Positions 1 through 8,905 of a stretch of 64,000 nt of DNA are shown here, one piece after another. The notes under the pieces are model-generated. The model was not told the DNA's origin and did not search any database. It was given only the letters and a program-made list of their open reading frames with translations. The position numbers and the translations under genes were made by a program. Each line of letters begins with the position of its first letter. Within the stretch, counting starts at the first letter, position 1. Origin of the DNA: Lingula anatina (lineage: Eukaryota; Brachiopoda; Lingulata; Lingulida; Lingulidae); contig NW_019773659.1 in NCBI RefSeq assembly GCF_001039355.2, positions 156,758-220,757 on the forward strand. Reading direction: 5' to 3'.

Positions 1-267
1 ACGCCCATGACTAGTGCTTGTTGCTTTTGTTCACACACTCAGATCATAATTACTGTACATGTGTAGTTTTTCATATTATATGTGTATCCTAATGGTATGT
101 TTGCTGATGTGCTAGTACTAATTAACTGAACATTCTTGGAGCAAGATGGACAACTTTTTAAAAATTATATCTAAGGACTTGAAACTCAAGTTAATTATTG
201 AAATATTCATTGGGAATGCTATTTTTGATTATTTTAATTGCTTAATTAACTGTGTTGTTTATTTAAG

Positions 268-348
268 GGTTTGGAGACAAGCATCACCATGTGACAAAGA
301 ATTTGACGGAAGAGGACATACATTTAGATATGATTTACAGTCTGCCTG
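268..348 (+). CDS. Tandem duplicated exon, copy 1, of a single-pass membrane protein gene
   Basis: This 81-nt exon lies between a TTTAAG acceptor and a GTAAGA donor and has phase 2 at both ends, so it can be skipped or repeated without breaking the frame. It encodes about 27 residues reading VWRQASPCDKEFDGRGHTFR and ending near QSAW. Two closely similar exons follow at 789 and 1157, each in a similar intron context, which shows tandem exon duplication. I do not recognise the motif. The gene continues to a transmembrane exon at 2567 and a stop at 14919; its 5' end lies left of the window. The exon is inferred from splice sites, phase and paralogy. Confidence 0.7.
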
Positions 349-492
349 GTAAGAAAATATATGATTATATTCATATTTACATAAACTTTGATAGTTATGT
401 GGACTGGATATGTCTTCTATTGTAATATATGTATATTACTATAAGTAATAATGATGGACAACTTTTTAAAAATGTGTTTAAAGACCTGAAAC

Positions 493-694
493 TTAAAGGG
501 ATAATAACTGTTCATTTCAGCCAACAAAAATTTTCCTGGAGTAAACAACAATTTTTCCATACTTACCAATGGCTACCGAATCCGTTTCAGAATAATAGCT
601 GTAACTGCCGTTTTTGTGGTAAAACAGAATATATTACATTTCTATGAGTTGTTTACAATGTTTTTATTGTGAAATATAGATCTCATCCCTTTAA
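493..694 (-). mobile_element. TTAA-flanked MITE, copy A
   Basis: The element is bounded by TTAA at 493-496 and 691-694, with inverted ends reading TTAAAGGGAT on each side. Its interior is the reverse complement of much of the element at 5545-5890, including a shared stretch around a Zn-free AT-rich core and the motif ACTTACCAATGG. A 72-codon open frame across it is incidental. TTAA duplication is typical of piggyBac-type transposition, but no transposase is present, so it would be non-autonomous. Confidence 0.6.
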
Positions 695-788
695 GTCAAT
701 TATTGTAAACTTCCTTGGAAATGCTATTTTAAACTAGTTACAAAATATCAGTGATTATTTTAATTGCTTAACTGCCTTGTTTGTTAAG

Positions 789-869
789 GGTTTGGAGACC
801 AGAATCACCAGATGAAGAAGAATTTGACAGAAGAACACATACATTTAGATATGATGTGCAGTCTGCCAG
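789..869 (+). CDS. Tandem duplicated exon, copy 2
   Basis: This is an 81-nt phase 2-2 exon preceded by TTGTTAAG and followed by GTAATG. It encodes VWRPESPDEEEFDRRTHTFR and then a short run ending QSAR. Of the three copies it is the most regular: acidic in the middle (DEEEF), then Arg-rich (DRRTHTFR). Identity with copies 1 and 3 extends into the flanking introns, which share the phrase ATTGATTATTTTAATTGCTTAACTG-like sequence before the acceptor (described here, not quoted in full). The role of the motif is unknown; the downstream exons suggest it lies in the extracellular part. Confidence 0.72.
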
Positions 870-964
870 GTAATGTTTACATATTTATACTATTTGATAT
901 TTACGTGCATTGGGGATATCTTTCATTGTAATATAAGACATATATAAATTGACCTATTTTGTGC

Positions 965-1020
965 ATCTTTATTTTCTGCTTTTTGTCTGTACATTTGACA
1001 GCTTTGCTGTCTTGTTGATT
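965..1020 (+). repeat. Short dispersed repeat
   Basis: A phrase containing CTGTACATTTGACAGCTTTG occurs here, again at about 20489-20530, and in weaker form at 15303-15340. It is an interspersed repeat fragment lying in introns or flanks. No coding potential is seen. Confidence 0.5.
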
Positions 1021-1156
1021 TTTTAAATTTAAAACCCAAGCTTGAATATATACAATTATTAGAAACTTTATTTGCCCTGATTTGGGAATGCTATTATAAA
1101 CTAGTTAAGAAATATCATTGATTATTTTAATTGCTTAACTGCATTGTTTGTTTAAG

Positions 1157-1231
1157 GGTTCGGAGACCAGCATATGGTGAAGAATTTGACAGAAGAGCAC
1201 ATACATGTAGATATGGCTCTCAGTCTGCCAG
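1157..1231 (+). CDS. Tandem duplicated exon, copy 3
   Basis: This is a 75-nt phase 2-2 exon between TTTAAG and GTAAGA. It encodes VRRPAYGEEFDRRAHTCRYG and ends QSAR. It is two codons shorter than the other copies and has gained a cysteine where they have phenylalanine. A phase 2 end fits the predicted microexon at 1383. It belongs to the same gene as the exons at 268, 789, 1497, 1927, 2567, 13451 and 14592. Confidence 0.7.
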
Positions 1232-1382
1232 GTAAGAAAAATATATGATTATATTCATATTTACATTTTGATACTGTATTTACTTTTTAGGGATATCTTC
1301 CACTGTAATAAAAGTATATTACCATAAGTAATAATTACTATCTTGCAGTGGATTCAGGGACCATTAGTTAAATCACAAACAG

Positions 1383-1405
1383 TAGTTGCCCACCCTGTAA
1401 AGAAG
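1383..1405 (+). CDS. Predicted 23-nt microexon
   Basis: This is the only segment in the interval that joins a phase 2 end upstream to the phase 1 start needed at 1497. It follows CACAAACAG and precedes GTATTT. Joined in frame it reads SSCPPCKEG, a CxxC motif, and leads directly into EYLLTNEIATPYPC. Acceptors further upstream put a stop in this frame. The polypyrimidine tract is weak, so this rests on phase matching and needs transcript support. Confidence 0.4.
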
Positions 1406-1496
1406 GTATTTTTTGATATTGTATAATTTATACATTCTGTTGTGAACATTTTTAAAAGAAATCTAGTCAGCAAATCTAGTTTCTCTTGTGTTATAG

Positions 1497-1587
1497 GTGA
1501 ATACCTGCTGACAAATGAAATAGCAACACCTTATCCCTGTTTGTGTTCTAAATACCCAGCAGACCAGTATACTGATACAGATGACAG
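1497..1587 (+). CDS. Ectodomain exon of the membrane protein gene
   Basis: This 91-nt exon follows TGTTATAG and ends before GTAAATAA. It enters in phase 1 and leaves in phase 2. It reads EYLLTNEIATPYPCLCSKYP and ends in a Thr/Asp-rich run TDTDDR. The closely spaced Cys-Leu-Cys and the following exon's cysteines suggest a disulfide-bonded extracellular module. No known domain is recognised. Confidence 0.6.
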
Positions 1588-1626
1588 GTAAATAATGACC
1601 AGCTGAGGATTTTACATACTTTGACA

Positions 1627-1656
1627 AGTTTTTTTTTTTTTTTTTTTTTTTTTTTG
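1627..1656 (+). repeat. Poly(T) tract
   Basis: An uninterrupted T run of about 27 bases lies in the intron after the exon at 1497. It may be the tail of a reverse-oriented retroposon or simple slippage; nothing adjacent settles this. Confidence 0.8.
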
Positions 1657-1849
1657 AGAAAAGTACCTGAAGTATGTGTAGTAGAAATTTGTCAGTTTGA
1701 AGAAACTAGCTAACTGTCCATGGTTATGTCAAGAGTGAAAGGTTTGTTTAATAAAATTGTGATTCTTTTGATTTTAATAAGCCAGGAATTTTTTCAAACA
1801 AAAACTCTTAAAGATGCACTTGAAATCAATTTTTTTGCCACAAAATTTA

Positions 1850-1881
1850 TTGTGTGTGTGTGCGTGTGTGTGTGTGTGTGT
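1850..1881 (+). repeat. (TG)n microsatellite
   Basis: A TG dinucleotide run with one TGCG interruption lies about 45 bases upstream of the acceptor at 1925. Such runs close to an acceptor can influence splicing, but that is only an inference here. Confidence 0.85.
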
Positions 1882-1926
1882 TAACATATTGTTGCATATA
1901 CAAAATGTAAATGCCTCATATTTCAG

Positions 1927-2144
1927 GTATGGTTTCTGTAACAAGACTAACATAGCTACTGGAGTTGTCATCTGGGGTCACCTAATGAAGGAGTGTGATG
2001 CTCTGTTCCGGCATGATATATGCTACATAGATATGGACTACAAAGTGCAGCATTTTCCTGCAGAGCCGCCATTTTTCCCACCACCACCCAAACCAACTCC
2101 TCCAGGTCCTAAACCCACAACACCTCCACCCTCAACTGTGGGTG
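1927..2144 (+). CDS. Ectodomain and proline-rich stalk exon
   Basis: This 218-nt exon follows ATATTTCAG and ends at GGTG before GTAGGC, entering in phase 2 and leaving in phase 1. It begins YGFCNKTNIATGVVIWGHLM, continues through KECDALFRHDICYIDMDYK with three cysteines, and ends in a Pro/Thr-rich run (PPFFPPPPKPTPPGPKPTTP). NKT is a possible N-glycosylation site. A Cys-rich module followed by a Pro/Thr stalk directly before a transmembrane exon is a common layout of type I receptors or adhesion proteins. I do not recognise the family. Confidence 0.75.
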
Positions 2145-2275
2145 GTAGGCACAGATTCTTCTATTCACCTTTTAAACTAGCTTGGAAAATATACAATTTT
2201 AGTTCACTATTTCTAGTTCAAAGGCCATTTATAAAATTAATGGAACATTTGTTTGAATAATGAATGGATTATTAT

Positions 2276-2345
2276 CTCTCTCTCTCTCCCCTTATCTCTC
2301 CCTCTCCCCCTTCTCTCTCCCTCTCTCTCTCCCTCTTCACACACA
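2276..2345 (+). repeat. (TC)n-rich microsatellite
   Basis: A pyrimidine-only stretch of CT and CCCT runs ends in a short ACAC run. It is intronic, between the stalk exon and the transmembrane exon. Confidence 0.85.
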
Positions 2346-2566
2346 CATGCATGTACATTGCTTGTAAAAGGTATTTCAAGCAGGGTTTACATTCAAATAT
2401 TTTCAGTAATTGCTCAATCTTTCAGTGGGAAAAATTGTAGATTTTACAGATGCTGTATTTTTCAGAGATAATTTTTGTGATAATAAAATTTTGTATCTGA
2501 CATTTTGATCACTATTGCCCATTGAAAAGTTTGAGTAATATCTGTATTTTAATTTCTCACCCTTAG

Positions 2567-2683
2567 CTGACTACCCATGGGTGTGCACTGTTGTCATAGG
2601 AGGTGCTGTAGTAGTAATGGTACTAGTTGGCATCGTGGCAATATTCTTTTTGGTTTATGAAAGAAGGAAGAGAGGAAATGAAG
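2567..2683 (+). CDS. Transmembrane exon of the membrane protein gene
   Basis: This 117-nt exon follows CACCCTTAG and precedes GTATATG, phase 1 at both ends. It starts ADYPWVCTVVIGGAVVVMVL and continues VGIVAIFFLVYERRKRGNEG. A single hydrophobic helix of about 23 residues followed by a basic stop-transfer run (ERRKR) indicates a type I orientation: N-terminal side outside, acidic tail inside. The next coding exon in phase is 13451, after a 10.8-kb intron. Confidence 0.82.
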
Positions 2684-2748
2684 GTATATGTGCTGCTTCA
2701 AGTACACTGCATAGAAGGTGCATGTATCAACTTATATATGTTCAGCTT

Positions 2749-4440
2749 TTTTATGTACAGACGCTGTCGTTGCTGTCGCCGTCGCTGTGCACTCAGTGAT
2801 AACATGATAAGAGGAATATCGTTTTACTTTTTGGCTTGAAACTTACAGAACTGGTGAATCTTCCTAATACCCAGGTCAAGTTCGAAAATCAGCATGATCG
2901 GGCCATTTTTAGGGAAGTTATGCTGTTTTTTTCATTCTTTTCAGCATATATGCAACACTGATAACACAATATAAGAAAAACAGATAGGCCAATTGTCATT
3001 GTACTCACAGGAGTGGTCAATCTTACGAAAACGCAGGTTAAGTTTGAAAATCAGCATAATTGGACCATTATTTTAGAAGTTATGCTTTTTTTTTCACATT
3101 TCCTTAGATTCAATTCTTAGGCATGTTAATAGTCTCATTATTGAAATAATAAGATACATAAAAGTGTTTGTTTGACATTTCCTGCATCTTTACAACATTG
3201 TTAGTTGATTATATAAAAATGATGGTAAACTTGTTATCGTGTATTGTGTAATAAAGTGTCAAAAATGGAAATAAACACATATCATTGCAGTTTGTCAGAT
3301 TCAGTCCGGAATCTACGAATCTCAGAATGAATTTTCTACATGTCACAAAGTCACACCTTGAAAATGCCAATATGTGAAAAATTAAATTTTCATAAAAAAC
3401 TGTTTAACTGCCAGAAAAATTTACCAAACAGACTGCATTGCCTACTGAAGCTTTATTTAGGTCCCATGTTCCTTTCCTGCAAGTTCCGTTTCACGTTTTC
3501 ATATCATGTGCCTATTATTTCTACAAGTATTCTCTGCCCAAAATGCGTAGAGGAAGAAATGTCATCTTACCATGTTGTTTGAAAAACTTTTTTCTCCGAG
3601 TCCATGTCTTTTCTCCCGTTCACCTCCAGCTAAAAATGACCACTCAGCTTTACGTCTTACACCACTACGCGTCACTTCCGGCACAATTCTGACCAATGCT
3701 GATCTTCTCCGGTACCCTTTATTTATTTCCATTTTTGAAACTCTATTATGCAATACATGATAACAAGTTTACCATCATTTTTACATAATCATCTAACAAT
3801 GTTGTAAAGATGCAGGAAATGTCAAACAAACACTTTTTCGTATCTTACTAGTTAAATAATGAAACTGTTAACATGCTTAGGAATTGAATCTGAGGAAATG
3901 TGAAAAAACAGCATAACTTTTAAAATAATGGCCTGAGTATGGTGATTTTCGAACTTGACCTGCGTTTTAGTAAGATTGATTACTCCTGTGAGTTTCATGA
4001 CGAAAGGCCTAATGGTTTTCCTTGAAATGTGTTAACAGTGTTGCATACATGGTTAAAAGTGATAAGAACAGCATAACTGCCAAAACAGTGGCCCGATCAT
4101 GCTGATTTTCGAACTTGACCTGCCTTTTAGTAAGATTGATTACTCCTGTGAGTTTCATGAGAACAGGCCTATCAGTTTTCCTTGAAATGTGTTAACAGTG
4201 TTGCATATATGTTGAAAAGTGAAAAAAACAGCACAACTTCTACAATAATGGCCCGATCATGCTGATTTTCGAACTTGACCTGCGTTTAATGAGTATTCAT
4301 CAGCTCTGTACATATTAAGCCAAAAAGTAAAACTGTCTTCCACTTATGGTGTTAACGCTGAAAGTGCACGGCGACATGGACGGCGACGACAGATGCAGGT
4401 GATGGCAATATGTACAGACACATCTCTGTCTGTACATAAA
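2749..4440. mobile_element. Large fold-back (inverted-arm) element
   Basis: The ends are inverted copies: TTATGTACAGAC at the left and GTCTGTACATAA at the right. The arms (about 2749-3290 and 3730-4440) match in reverse complement over several blocks. These include a GC-rich CGTCGCCGTC block, a block around CAAGTTCGAAAATCAGCATG and a block around GATGGTAAACTTGTTATCG. The GTTCGAAAATCAGC block is itself tandemly repeated within the arms. The centre (about 3300-3730) is unique and contains only chance open frames. No transposase is present, so it is non-autonomous. A one-arm relative lies at 16583. Confidence 0.65.
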
Positions 4441-4466
4441 AATTGGTGATAATTATTATTCTATAA

Positions 4467-5452
4467 TTGTACCACCAGCTTTAGCGCTGGCAGTACACAT
4501 GGTTTCGGTCCCGTCCGGATCGTTCTGCCGGCTCCGCCGGACGGCTACCGTTACCGCTTCTCCTCCTAGACGGTAAGGGCCCCCGTACCCATCTCTTGGA
4601 TTTAGGTCACCTATAACCTCAGCTCATACCACGTAAAATTTGGGCTTTGCCGGTATTGGGGTCTGGGTGTGGCACTCATTGCAATGCACCCTTGTCCAAA
4701 AATGGCAAAATTAAATGCTAATTATCTACCCTACGGAAGGGGTTATGGGAAAAATTTCTTCAGACGGCTTTCCAAAAGTCATATGTGTAGATTTCATATA
4801 TGCCCTTGGATTTGACCTTTGACCTTTACTTCAAGGTCAAACGGGCCAAATTTTTCAAAAAAATAAAATTTTTTATGAAAAAAAATTTTTTTGCCCTGTT
4901 ATTCAGACACCACACAGACTTAACCAATAATATTATTGGAAAGTGTTACCCTTCAGGTCATCTTTCATCTCCGTGAATTTGGGGTCAATCGGTGCATTTT
5001 CACTGGAGTAGCGGCCATAAGATGCCGAAACTGAAAACTGTCTCTAATTCGGGAACCGTTAATGCCAGAGACCCATTCTTTTTTGCATTTTGTAGAGCAT
5101 GTAAAGCCCAACACTGTAGGTGGTCTCCGTTTTTTTGTATTCCAAACAGTTTTTGAGTTACGCTATCAAAAAGTACATATTGGTGGTGAAAGCAAAATGT
5201 GCAGTGCGGTATAGTCAGGTGGCTAAGTCCAAATTTTTATCCAGAATTGTGCAATAGATGATAAAAGCATGAAACTTTCCACGATGAATGATCATTGGGT
5301 GTTCGTCTATTTTGGATCAGGGGGTTGACAAACACCCAATGGTCATTCATCGTGGAAAATTTCATGCTTTTATCATCTTTTGCACAATTCTGGATAAAAT
5401 TTGGACTGGTGGTACAATATTCGGAGGCGGTATCGCCTCTCTGATCCTCTAG
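4467..5452 (+). mobile_element. Helitron2/Helentron-like non-autonomous element, copy 1
   Basis: The element starts TTGTACCACCAG after an A and ends CTAG before TTT. Sixteen bases at 5424-5439 form a hairpin (GAGGCG, loop GTAT, CGCCTC), ending nine bases before the final CTAG. The 5' terminal 12-mer recurs inverted at 5406-5417, about 35 bases inside the 3' end. Asymmetric terminal inverted repeats plus a 3' hairpin plus CTAG is the pattern known for the Helitron2/Helentron group. It shares over 800 bases with the copy at 6245. No helicase or Rep is present. Confidence 0.72.
5226..5403. repeat. Long internal palindrome inside Helitron-like copy 1
   Basis: Two arms of about 75 bases (around 5226-5305 and 5325-5403) are near-perfect reverse complements. 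They share AACACCCAATGATCATTCATCG-type sequence and TTTATCCAGAATTGTGCA, and enclose a loop of about 18 bases. The second Helitron copy lacks this block, so it was gained or lost within the family. Confidence 0.7.
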
Positions 5453-5544
5453 TTTATTATGTAATGTTACTTCAAAATTGACAAAAATCTTTTAGCACTG
5501 CTACTACAAACATTAAGAAAAGAAAACTGTTACTTATTATTTTT

Positions 5545-5890
5545 TTAAAGGGATAGTAACTCTTCGTATATAGGTCTATATTTCACAATAAAACACTGTG
5601 AATAACTCATAGAAATATAACATCCGTTTTACCACAAAAACGGCAGTTATAGCTATTATTCTGATATCTGAGCTTGTCTTTAGACCACGTGACCTCCATT
5701 GATGGCTATATATACTCTGTTAAAATCTCTTAAAAGATTTTAACAAAAAACCAAACTTTTAAGAAAAAAACCAGGGACTAACTTTGAATGTAAAAATGGA
5801 TTCATTAACCATTGGTAAGTATGGGAAAATTGTTGTTTACTCTAGGAAAATTAATTTTTTGGCAGAATCGAAGAGTTATTATCCCTTTAA
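5545..5890 (+). mobile_element. TTAA-flanked MITE, copy B
   Basis: TTAA at 5545-5548 and 5887-5890 flank a 338-bp element. Its inverted ends read AGGGATAGTAACTCTTCG on the left and CGAAGAGTTATTATCCCT on the right. It has the same family features as copy A at 493-694, in opposite orientation and with a longer middle. The TTAA boundary and the TIR support a cut-and-paste element mobilised in trans. Confidence 0.7.
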
Positions 5891-6209
5891 CTTACAAGTA
5901 TAATTATGCAGGTAAATTTTGTTTAATATTGCAAATAAGTTGTTAATATAGGCTCTGCCAAGTAGGTTACCCCTGTTTGTCTGTCATCAACATTACTCAA
6001 AAAGTTATGGACCGATATTAAAGAAATTTTCAGGAACTGTCAGAAGTGGGCCAAGGAGGACTATGATTAGTTTCTGGTGGTGGTCCGCATCAAAAATCAA
6101 TCAATAATCAACAATTGTTGCCTTGGCAGAGGTCTGCGCTCTCGGAGTGCTTTTCTTGTTTTGTTATGTTTTCCTTTTTAATTTTTTCTCAAACACTTGC
6201 ATTTGTGAC

Positions 6210-6244
6210 TATAACAACTGCCTTTTTGTCAGGACACGTGTTTA
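6210..6244 (-). repeat. 3' LTR of Gypsy 1, outer part
   Basis: Thirty-five bases match the start of the intact LTR at 12138. They are separated from the remaining 85 bases (7583-7667) by a Helitron-like insertion. Together they give exactly 120 bp. Confidence 0.85.
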
Positions 6245-7582
6245 TTGTACCACCAGCATTGGCGCTGGTGGTACACATGGTTTTAGTCCTGTCCGGATCG
6301 TTCCGCCGCCATGTTACCGTTACTGTTTCTCCTCTTAGATGGTAAGGGCCTCCTCTAATTATCTACCCTACGGAAGGAATTATGGGAAAAATTTCTACAG
6401 ACGGCTTTCCTAAAGTCATATGTGTAGATTTCAAATATGCCCTTGGATTTGACCTTTGACCTTTATTTCAAGGTCAAACGGGCCAAAATTTTCAAAAAAA
6501 CGAAATTTTTTACGAAAAAAAAATTTGCGCTGTTATTCAGACACTACACAGACTTAACCAATAATATTATTGGAAAGTGTTACCCTTTGGATCATCTTTC
6601 ATCTCCGTGAATTTGGGGTCTATCGGTGCATTTTCATGGGAGTGGCAGCCATAAGATACCGAAACTGAAAACTCTAATTCGGGAACCGTTAATGCTAGAG
6701 ACCCATTCCTTCTTGCATTTTGTAGAGCATGTAAAGCCCAACACTGGAGGTGTATTCTGTACGGTTTTCTAGTTACGCTGTATCAAAAAGTACATATTGG
6801 TGGTGAAAGCAAAATGTGCAGTACGGTAATGGATAATAAATTTTGAACCCCCGGAAAATAAAACATAAGGCTTGGCGAGGCAGACAACTTCTGGTCAAGA
6901 ATGACATTATTTCATGAAATTTGAACATCTGGAACTTCTGAGCACCTCCCATTTCAAGAATTTGTTTCCCTTTTATCTCCAAAACTGGCAGAGATAGGTC
7001 CATAGTTACTATTGAACTTGAATATGAAGTTATTAGAGGCAATTTACTGTGACCTTAAAATTGACCTTTGACCTACTTTTCACCATGAACTTAACTTTGC
7101 AAATTTTGGTTCCCTTTTATCTCCAAAACTGACCAAGATACGCCCATAGTTACTATTGAATTTGAATAGGAAGTCATATACTGGCAAGCTAAGTGTGACC
7201 TTGAAATTGACCTTTGACCTACTTTTCATCATGAATTGAACTTTACAAATTTTGGTTCCCTTATATCTGCAAAACTGGCAGAGATAGGTCCATAGTTACT
7301 ATTGAACTTGAATAGAAAGTCATATACTGGAAATTTTCTGTGACCTTGAAATTATCCTTTGACCTACCTTACGATGAACTGAACTTTGATTATATCATTT
7401 TTAGTTATATATATTTTTTGCATATTTTGAGAATTCTTGTTGATTGCGTTTTTTACAGCTTGTCAAGCACAAGACTGGTGGTGGTGGTGTCCCTTTTTTT
7501 TGCAGGGGGGGTCTATACGAATGTGCTTACTCCAGCTGGTGGTAAAATATTCGGACGTGGTATTGCCTCTCTGATCCTCTAG
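6245..7582 (+). mobile_element. Helitron2/Helentron-like element, copy 2, inserted in an LTR
   Basis: The insertion interrupts the 3' LTR of Gypsy 1 between A and TT, with no target duplication beyond T-rich ambiguity. It starts TTGTACCACCAG, and its 5' end can fold as TGTACCACCAGC with GCTGGTGGTACA. It ends GCCTCTCTGATCCTCTAG. The 3' inverted 12-mer near 7532-7543 has one mismatch, and the 3' hairpin has decayed (GGACGTGGTATTGCC). Its first 600 bases match copy 1, while its right half carries three tandem blocks of about 125 bases containing CTCCAAAACTGGCAGAGATA and TTGACCTTTGACCTAC. No coding capacity is seen. Confidence 0.75.
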
Positions 7583-7667
7583 TTAGAATCGGCTCTACTG
7601 AGATACACAATGACCTCCCAGGTCAATACACACAGCATATAGGTGGCGCACTGCACAATATGTGACA
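7583..7667 (-). repeat. 3' LTR of Gypsy 1, inner part
   Basis: Eighty-five bases match the inner part of the LTR at 12138-12257, ending ATATGTGACA. The adjacent TCTCCCCTGTT at 7668-7678 is the polypurine tract read on the element's strand. Confidence 0.85.
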
Positions 7668-8142
7668 TCTCCCCTGTTATGAAGAAACGGGCACTGTACA
7701 AGACTAACTTTAAACTTTAACTTTGTTAACTTTAGAAATAGTGGCTTGTGTGAACCATTCAAAACAGTGCCTGGCTAAAGAGCAACAGTGAAACATTAAC
7801 TTCAATTGACAAACTGGATAAATCACTGTTCAAAGGTTTCAATAAACAAGCTGCATAAAGTCACTGTTCAGTTTTCAATAAACAAACTTTTCAAGAAACA
7901 GTCTTTTCAAAACACACCCAAAGTTTAACTTACTAGTCTACAAAACACAACACCTAAAGGAATCACTGATTACAAGTGTCAATGTTCCTTCTGTTGATAA
8001 ACTGTCAACTTTTTAACTTCCAATCTAGTAACTCTTAACAGAAACATAAACACAGTTTAGGTTAATGAACCATGAAAGTACACATGCACTGAGATGTCAT
8101 CAAAACAAACAAAACAAAAGGCAGAGGTTGCTAGCACATGCC

Positions 8143-8485
8143 TTATTTACAGATTAAGCCTATCTGGAGGTTAACTAAGCCTTCCCGACCTGGTTTATTT
8201 CTCACATTGAACTCCAGATTTCTCAGTGCTTTCCTGGTGTTTCTTTTGATGATATTTTCGAAGTGGCGACTCAGATTTACAGTCCTGATTGACTGGTGAC
8301 TCGGGTTTACTTGTTTCATGGAGATCAGGTATTTCCTCCAAATCATTGGAAAATTTGAAGTTCCCTTTTCTGAGGTGTCCTCTGTTCCTCCTGAATGAAT
8401 GACCATTGTAGCTTACTACATATAGGACCGAGGATGTGCGTCCCTCTTTACAACAGATGCGGGCTTTCATTCTCCCTGGCACTGA
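8143..8485 (-). pseudogene. Gypsy 1 integrase C-terminal remnant
   Basis: Minus-strand frames read NGHSFRRNRGHLRKGNFKF, the Arg-rich stretch normally found after the integrase core of Gypsy elements, then a hydrophilic tail. Just upstream a second frame reads IYDRKAKELPELTPGES, the region between core and C-terminal domain. The catalytic core is absent: RNase H sequence runs into this segment within about 100 bases. This is a deletion remnant. Confidence 0.65.
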
Positions 8486-8599
8486 AGACCGACTGATTCC
8501 CCTGGAGTTAACTCAGGCAACTCCTTTGCTTTTCTGTCATATATTCTCTTGTACCTCTGCTGTTGTCTATGTAGCTGTGATCAGTGTGAATCTCCACTT

Positions 8600-8903
8600 C
8601 TTTGCCATACACATACTAGTGGAATTTTTAACAGGCAAATCAAATAGCTAGAAGCTCCTTTTCTATTTGAAAATAATTTTGTTCTGCTGAAGTAAGAGCT
8701 CTCGAGGCATATGCAACAGGTCTGTTTCGTTGGAGTAAGCATGAACCCAACCCACTTTGAGAGGCATCTGTTTGAATGGTGACTGGCTGTGTCACATCAT
8801 AAAACTGCAGAACGGGCTGCTTGCTTAGAGCTACCTTTACTTGCTGCATAGCATGATCCTGTTCTGGTCCCCAATGCCATTCAATATCCTCTTTCAGCAG
8901 CAA
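8600..8903 (-). pseudogene. Gypsy 1 RNase H remnant
   Basis: The segment reads PVTIQTDASQSGLGSCLLQR, with the TDAS motif holding the first catalytic Asp of Gypsy RNase H, and then RPVAYASRALTSAEQNY and EKELLAI. A frame break follows near 8640; fragments resembling the later DH-containing strand occur before the integrase deletion. It lies directly downstream of RT in element order. Confidence 0.8.
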
Positions 8904-8905
8904 TC

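Noticed and set aside
429-647. 72-codon + frame
   Set aside because: It lies mostly within the TTAA MITE and matches the non-coding copy at 5545-5890.
1814-1926. Upstream part of the 148-codon frame at 1814
   Set aside because: It reads through a (TG)n tract; the acceptor at 1925-1926 and phase support coding only from 1927.
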